A stretch of DNA of 64,000 bases from Diabrotica undecimpunctata. Its lineage: Eukaryota > Arthropoda > Insecta > Coleoptera > Chrysomelidae. Each line of letters opens with the position of its first letter. The first letter of the stretch is position 1. Both the position numbers and the translations under genes were made by a program. Shown here piece after piece: positions 59,351 to 64,000 of this stretch. The DNA lies in contig NC_092806.1 in assembly GCF_040954645.1 (NCBI RefSeq), positions 124,001 through 188,000 on the forward strand, read 5' to 3'. Under the pieces are notes generated by a model. That model had not been told where the DNA came from, did no database searches, and saw nothing but the letters and a program-made list of their open reading frames with translations.

Positions 59351-60875
59351 TAGAATGCGTTATTGCCATATCTGTGTCAGTAGGGTATGGAAGAGGATTA
59401 CAAACGTTTAACAGACAAATTTAAGTATTTCTGCTGGTATGTTGACTAGAAACACTTTATTAAGATAATATGTTGGAAGTGACTGGGGCGCATTTTATTT
59501 ATTGTATTTTTTATTAATAATACAAATTTTTGTGTTATTTCTCTGCGGAAACCAAACCAATATTGTGGAAATTTGTTATTTTTCTAGCCAGAATTCTTGT
59601 CTTCTTATTCAACACACCTTCAAAAGGACGTATGAAGCTAGGGAAATTATTCTTTTGAATGAAGTTATTTATTTAGTTTTTAGATTAATATTATTTGCTT
59701 ATGCTTATATAAACCGCTTTGAACTTACTAGGTAATCTATACTTTTCTAGATCGATTAAAGAAAATCTGACAAAATATGTTTTTATCTATTTAGAGAATT
59801 CATTAATACAATGTAGTTTATATTATGTAATTCAGATGCAGAATTTGTATAAAGCTCTTCCTTATTTTAATTACAAAATGTGTTTTGCTGTTAAACTTAA
59901 GTTTTGTTACTTAGAAACGCTTGAGTTTATATCGAATTCACCCTCCGTAAACTGTACTACAATTCATTACCCACTGTGGCAAATTCGTTGAGAGCATCTT
60001 TATCGCATATATTACATCTCGGCTATAACATATATATACCAGTAATCTAAATTAGGCGTCTATTCCGTCCCAAAGCTTTGCAATTGGATTCTGGTAACCT
60101 AGTTATTGTAATAGTATCCTGCCTATTAATTATATATGGATTCTAGCGATTTCCATCACGCTGTTACACATAATGATAATCGCATTGGGCGGTCCTCTCT
60201 ATAAAACGGACACAATTTCGATTAATTCTAATTATTAGAGAATATCACTATTATACATGTAATGCGATCAGCTTTGTAACTTTAATAATCAAAATTTTGA
60301 GATTTGCTCCCGGCCAATGCGGAAGAACAGTCCGTAACAACATCTTTAGAAAAGTAAGATCCATTTCTGAATTTTGAACACATATTCCATAAAACACTTA
60401 CAAAATAAAAAAATATACAGTGTCTTAATTAACGATATGAACAGTGATATCACGAATAAACTAGTTAATTAACTCCAGAACTAAAACAAAATTGAAGTAT
60501 CAATATCAATATAAATATCAAAGATCTCAAGATAAGTCGATTTCTTAATTATTTTCTCTTGATAAAGTTCTAGCTTGAAAGTAATTGTTTGCGTAAATGT
60601 GCAAACCCAAATAAGGAAAGAACAACAAACGCTAGCTTCTTCAGTAGATCGTATGAGTCAGTCATACAATTCCAGGTGTTTAAAATTAACACGTCTTTCC
60701 GCTTCAGCTCTTTCAAAGCAGACCACTTGTGCTGCAAACTTACAACTCACTCCTCACTCGAATTTTGAGCTTCACAGCTCAATCCAGCAACTGAATTTTA
60801 AAACTGGTAATATCAATATTAGAGTCGTTTTTCAACAAAAGCTAACGCCACTTTGCTATTTTCAAAGTCTTTGAA
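59351..60875. other. unassigned, with a possible regulatory island at 60000-60330
   Basis: ORFs 59502-59735, 59719-59991 and 60575-60874 (+) have no known domains. The island 60000-60330 is unique-looking, with TAATT/ATTA cores (CTATTAATTATATATGG, CGATTAATTCTAATTATTAG) and AAAACGGACAC. No coding frame there. Confidence 0.3.
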
Positions 60876-60879
60876 CCTG

Positions 60880-61058
60880 CTAAGAAACGTTGTTGATCTG
60901 CCTTGCATAAAACTAAACTGATTACCTAATATTTCGGTTTCTTTATGTATCTGTTTATCAATTATTCTCTCTTATATTTTCATGGTGTGACTAAGTAGTT
61001 TTATGGCCCTATAACTTGTGCAGTGTTGTATATATGTCTTGTTTTTGTAAACAGGTAT
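60880..61058 (-). pseudogene. RTE-type LINE RT fragment
   Basis: Minus strand: CTSYRAIKLLSHTMKI-like reading (…YR-IKLLSHTMKIWERI), then ERIIDKQIHKETEILGNQFS and FMQGRSTTFLSR. This is the RTE/BovB block NYRGIKL-SHTMK-WE--I, NQFGFMPGRST. It ends where the long-TIR transposon begins, and its N-terminal side is cut there. Confidence 0.7.
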
Positions 61059-61059
61059 A

Positions 61060-61505
61060 TACAAGGTGATCCTTAAGTAATTGTATAAACAGAAACCATA
61101 GATTCTACACTTTAAACTATTACGATTTAAGCCAACTTGCTTTAATAAAATGTTGATGTTAAGAAAGATACACGTTGTTAAAGTGGAAATTTAAAATTTT
61201 ATTTTTCGCTGTAACTTTTACGTTTGTAAATATTTTTGGACAAAAATTTATAATTGGATGCTTTTAAGTAGGATAAATTATAATTTTATACATACTTTAA
61301 TGTAACTGAGAGAGGGCGCCACATATGCCACATGTGTGGCATAGATTTGCGATTAATTTTTTTGCTCTTTAAGTTAGCTCTATTTGTGTTAAACAATATT
61401 AAAGATACATTATTTTTACAAAGAAACGGTATACCTGTTAGTAACCTCAAAATTTAAATGTTTTCGAGATAATCGCATTTTATAAGTCAACTGCATAATA
61501 ATTCT
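61060..61505 (+). repeat. left terminal inverted repeat
   Basis: Non-coding. 61275-61505 matches the right repeat; the outer 215 bp await the part beyond the window. GGCGCC at 61315-61320 aligns with 63955-63960. Confidence 0.75.
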
Positions 61506-61654
61506 TAGTTGTGATATTTGTGTGGTAAAGCACTGAATACCTGTGGATAAGCATAATTCATAGTTTATTCTTATTAAAACAACTCAAAGATGATAAAGTA
61601 ACATTACAAAATTTATGTTATGGCTGCCAAATGTCTTATTGCAGAAAATAACCT

Positions 61655-61712
61655 TCATCTTCTTCTTTAGGTGCCGTGTCCGTATTTAGACGTTGGCCGT
61701 CAGAATGTTTAC
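61655..61712 (-). mobile_element. LINE 3'-tail scrap
   Basis: The plus strand has CTTCTTCTTTAGGTGCCGTG followed by TCCGTATTTAGACGTTGGCC, the reverse complement of the LINE 3' end with GAAGAAG tail seen elsewhere here. Only the last 50-60 bp are present, an extreme 5' truncation. It supplies the first codons of the ORF that starts at 61676. Confidence 0.6.
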
Positions 61713-61719
61713 AATTTCC

Positions 61720-62575
61720 CTTTTCTGTCGCTGGATTTCTTATGAAGTGCTTACGCCTAGATGATATTCGTACAAGGGATGAACGGAAACAAGTAGACAA
61801 GCTTGCAGCAGTTAGAGTCGTATTCGAGGATATAGTTGAAAATTTTCAAAAATATTATACCATTGGCCAATATGTCACTATCGATGAGATGCTTTTAGGC
61901 TTAAGCTGTAGTTTTAGAATATACCTTTTAAACAAACTGGACCGATACGGTATGAAGGTATATTGTTTGGTGGATTCTCGCACTTTCTATACTTATCAAT
62001 TAGCAATCTATATCGGTACACAACCACCAGATCCATATTCTATTAGTTCTGCAGTCTACGATGTGGTTGAGCGTCTTTGCAAACCAATCTCCAAATCCAA
62101 CCGGAATGTCACAATGGACAATTGGTGTACATAAATTAAAGTCGCACAACACTTACTGACAAATCATAGTCTAACAATTATAGGCACCCTACGGAAAATC
62201 AAAAGGCATATGCCAACCGAATTTTTATTGAACAATACACCGCCAAAATCAACTATGTTTTGATTTACCAAAGTTATGACGATATTGTCCTATATACCAA
62301 AACTAAAAAACATGTTGTTCTAGGTTCTTGTCCGTTTAAAAGCTAGGTCTTCAGTTAGTAATGAACAATATAAAAGAAAGAGCTCAATCTTCTCATTTGA
62401 CACTAGATATAAAAGAGCTTGCTGCTAAACTCAGTGGTGTTGGACCAGTACAAGCACCTTGCAAAATAAAAGGGGGCGGTGTGCTTTTTGTAGAGATCGT
62501 AAAACTCGATACCTGTGTCACTATTGTAACAAATTTATTTGCTTGAAACATATCGTACTTGTTTGTCGCATATGA
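61720..62575 (+). pseudogene. third piggyBac-type transposase relic
   Basis: Reads KCLRLDDIRTRDERKQVDKL, AAVRVVFEDIVENFQKYYTI, GQYVTIDEMLLG (catalytic DE kept), LDRYGMKVYCLVDSRTFYTY, YIGTQPPDPYSIS, RNVTMDNWCT (second catalytic block, DNWYT). After a stop near 62132: VAQHLLTNHSLTIIGTLRK, MPTEFLL. After shifts: YKRKSSIFSFDTRYKRACC and a complete-looking C-terminal zinc ribbon RGRCAFCRDRKTRYLCHYCN / KFICLKHIVLVC ending at 62573. The GVD region between is missing. N terminus missing; its first residues in the ORF come from a LINE tail. Subfamily distinct from the other two copies. Confidence 0.88.
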
Positions 62576-62579
62576 ATTG

Positions 62580-63280
62580 ATAAAATGACTGAATGAGTTA
62601 TATACAAGGTGTTTTTTAAACATCGGTCATATTGTAGTACGCAATTTCTTTTATATTTTTAATTTTAGTATTATAATAGAAGTTCATTTTCTTTTAATGT
62701 ATGTAAGTTGTCTTTAGCAGCAGTTCTAATATATGCAACGCAAATCTGTTGTTACAAAATTAAACATAAAAAATTCATAGTTTAATTTTTGGGCTTCTCA
62801 GACCCAACCCGTTCTTACGTATATCAAAGTATCACCCGTGTACCGAAGAGTTAGGACAATTAGAACCTAACGCACAGGTATTGAATAAGACTTAATTATG
62901 TGTCCTGTTTCATAATACTTTTGTTACAAATCTAACCTTAAAGACTCAGCATTTTTACAAAACCATCATCGTTGGCCTAATAACCGATATTGTTATAAAT
63001 ATAGTCAACACACAGGCAATTTAGTTCAGCATAATATTAGTTCGTTAGTTAATCATAATAGTCCATTTGTTCGAGATGTAATTATAGTTACTCATAAGCT
63101 GTAACGTAATCACATAAATCAGTAATGTCATCCATAGGTTATTCCGTGTGTGTATATAAGTAACCAATGAATAAGGTATATCACAGTTTAATACATTATT
63201 TAAACTCTACGATAAATAAGATGTAGTTCCATAATATACCATAAGAATTGGATATGTATCCAAAAGAATATATTCATCCA
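62580..63280. other. unassigned interior of the long-TIR element
   Basis: TATACAAGGTGTTTTTTAAA near 62610 resembles the outer end of the long-TIR transposon (TATACAAGGTGATCC) and may mark another related end. The rest is AT-rich without open frame; it may hold decayed upstream transposase sequence. Confidence 0.35.
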
Positions 63281-63284
63281 TTAT

Positions 63285-63522
63285 ACATTATAGCCACCAC
63301 GTAGCCCAGAATTTAATCCGCTTGATTTTGGTGTACGGGTCGTATTAAAACAACATGTCTATAAGAATCCTATAAACATTCGCAACCAACTATGGGAAGA
63401 AATAAATACTGCAGCAGTTTTTTTAGAACCAATGATGCTATTTAATACGAGACGATCTTTTATGGAATATATTGACAAATGAATTAAAAAAAAATGGTGG
63501 ACATATTGAACAATTACTTTGA
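63285..63522 (+). pseudogene. mariner/IS630-type transposase C-terminal relic
   Basis: Reads PPRSPEFNPLDFGV (last catalytic Asp position is Glu in SPE, or lost), LKQHVYKNPINIRNQLWEEI, NTAAVFLEPMMLFNTRRSFM, EYIDK, a stop, then after a shift in an A8 run NGGHIEQLL and stop at 63520-63522. This is the C terminus of an insect DDE transposase of the WP-RSPDLNPLDFFLWG...C---NGGHFEHLL type. It sits about 250 bp inside the right inverted repeat, where the gene end of such elements lies, so it probably belongs to the long-TIR element. Confidence 0.75.
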
Positions 63523-63767
63523 CGAAAAGTTATGTTATTTAGTTTAACTACTAATTTACTTAATTTGGTTTGTAAACAAAATGTTTTGATTATGACTTTA
63601 ATTTAGCATAAAACGTAAAATGTTTGATGTAAAATCCTATTATTTTGTTTTTTGTCAAATCCTATTATTAATTATCCTGCTGATATATTTATTTTATTTA
63701 TTAATTCGTTAACTATTAATTTTTGTTAAAGGTATTTTTCCTTCGTTGCCTGGAGTAATTGCCTTAA

Positions 63768-64000
63768 ATCACAATTATGCAGCTGATTTGTAAAATGAGA
63801 TTATCTTGAAAACTGTTGAGTTTTGAAGTTATTAACAGGTATACCTTTTTGTTGTTAAAATAATGTATCTTTAATATTTTTTATCACAAATACAGATAAC
63901 TCAAAGAGCAAAAAACTTAAGTGCAAATGTATGCCACATATATGTGGCATATGTGGCGCCCTCTATGATCTACATCAAAGTGTGAATCAAATTTTAATTT
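63768..64000 (-). repeat. right terminal inverted repeat (incomplete)
   Basis: Reverse complement of 61275-61505 with scattered differences. Includes the 20-bp palindrome at 63931-63950 and GGCGCC at 63955-63960. Continues past the window end. Confidence 0.8.

Larger units (their letters stand above)
61060..64000. mobile_element. long-TIR mariner/IS630-like transposon, right end beyond window
   Basis: Begins TACAAGGTGATCC after a TA at 61058-61059. The left segment up to about 61505 is the inverted counterpart of 63768-64000: for example GAGGGCGCCACATATGCCAC on the left against the reverse complement of 63937-63963, and TTAAAGATACATTATTTT in both. Identity is high but imperfect. Because 61060-61275 has no partner yet, the right end should lie roughly 210-220 bp past the window. 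Each end carries a palindrome (ATGCCACATATATGTGGCAT at 63931-63950). Inside are a LINE tail, a piggyBac relic and, near the right end, a DDE transposase scrap. Confidence 0.7.

Overview
The window is eukaryotic nuclear DNA, very AT-rich, with long (AT)n microsatellites, introns and many decayed transposable elements. The mixture (piggyBac, mariner, hAT/ZBED5-like, Penelope-like, Jockey- and RTE-type LINEs, a Ty3/Gypsy relic) suggests an insect. A beetle is my guess from the look of the LINE families; no species marker is visible. There are no operons, ribosome binding sites, CRISPR arrays or bacterial features. Almost every long open reading frame is a transposon relic or translated (AT)n repeat.

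Layout. 0-5 kb: a broken DUF7869-type gene, a repeat carrying a tRNA-Asp-like unit, a piggyBac copy with TTAA sites and inverted ends, and two unidentified minus-strand ORFs. 5-15 kb: mostly unassigned AT-rich DNA with LINE scraps and a striking pair of inverted 118-bp arms at 12.08-12.77 kb. 15-18 kb: a mariner relic and LINE scraps. 18-23.8 kb: mostly unassigned, plus a decayed Jockey element on the minus strand. 23.8-27 kb: a cluster of LINE fragments in both orientations around a hAT (ZBED5-like) fragment. 27-35 kb: a GC-rich island, one well-formed host exon on the minus strand (28917-29065), more LINE relics, and an island with clustered TAATTA sites. 36-41 kb: a second piggyBac relic, a second tRNA-like-carrying element with 32-bp inverted ends, and an RTE-type LINE 5' half split by an LTR-like segment. 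42.8-49.5 kb: LINE 3' end, second hAT fragment, possible regulatory island, Penelope-like RT, a nearly full-length minus-strand RTE-type LINE split by another LINE tail, and a DDE transposase scrap. 51.8-53.7 kb: a LINE ORF1 relic split by a 144-bp (AT)n tract, and LINE C-terminal regions. 55-57 kb: a Ty3/Gypsy pol relic. 57.6-61 kb: LINE relics. 61.06-64 kb: a long-TIR DNA transposon running off the window end and holding a third piggyBac relic.

The only sequence that looks like a host gene is the 149-bp exon at 28917-29065. The window is therefore best read as intronic or intergenic DNA of a gene on the minus strand. Several GC-balanced islands rich in homeodomain-type sites could be its regulatory elements. 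The most unusual item is the pair of related elements at 1.74-2.35 kb and 38.46-39.32 kb: they share flanking sequence but carry different tRNA-like units at the same internal place.
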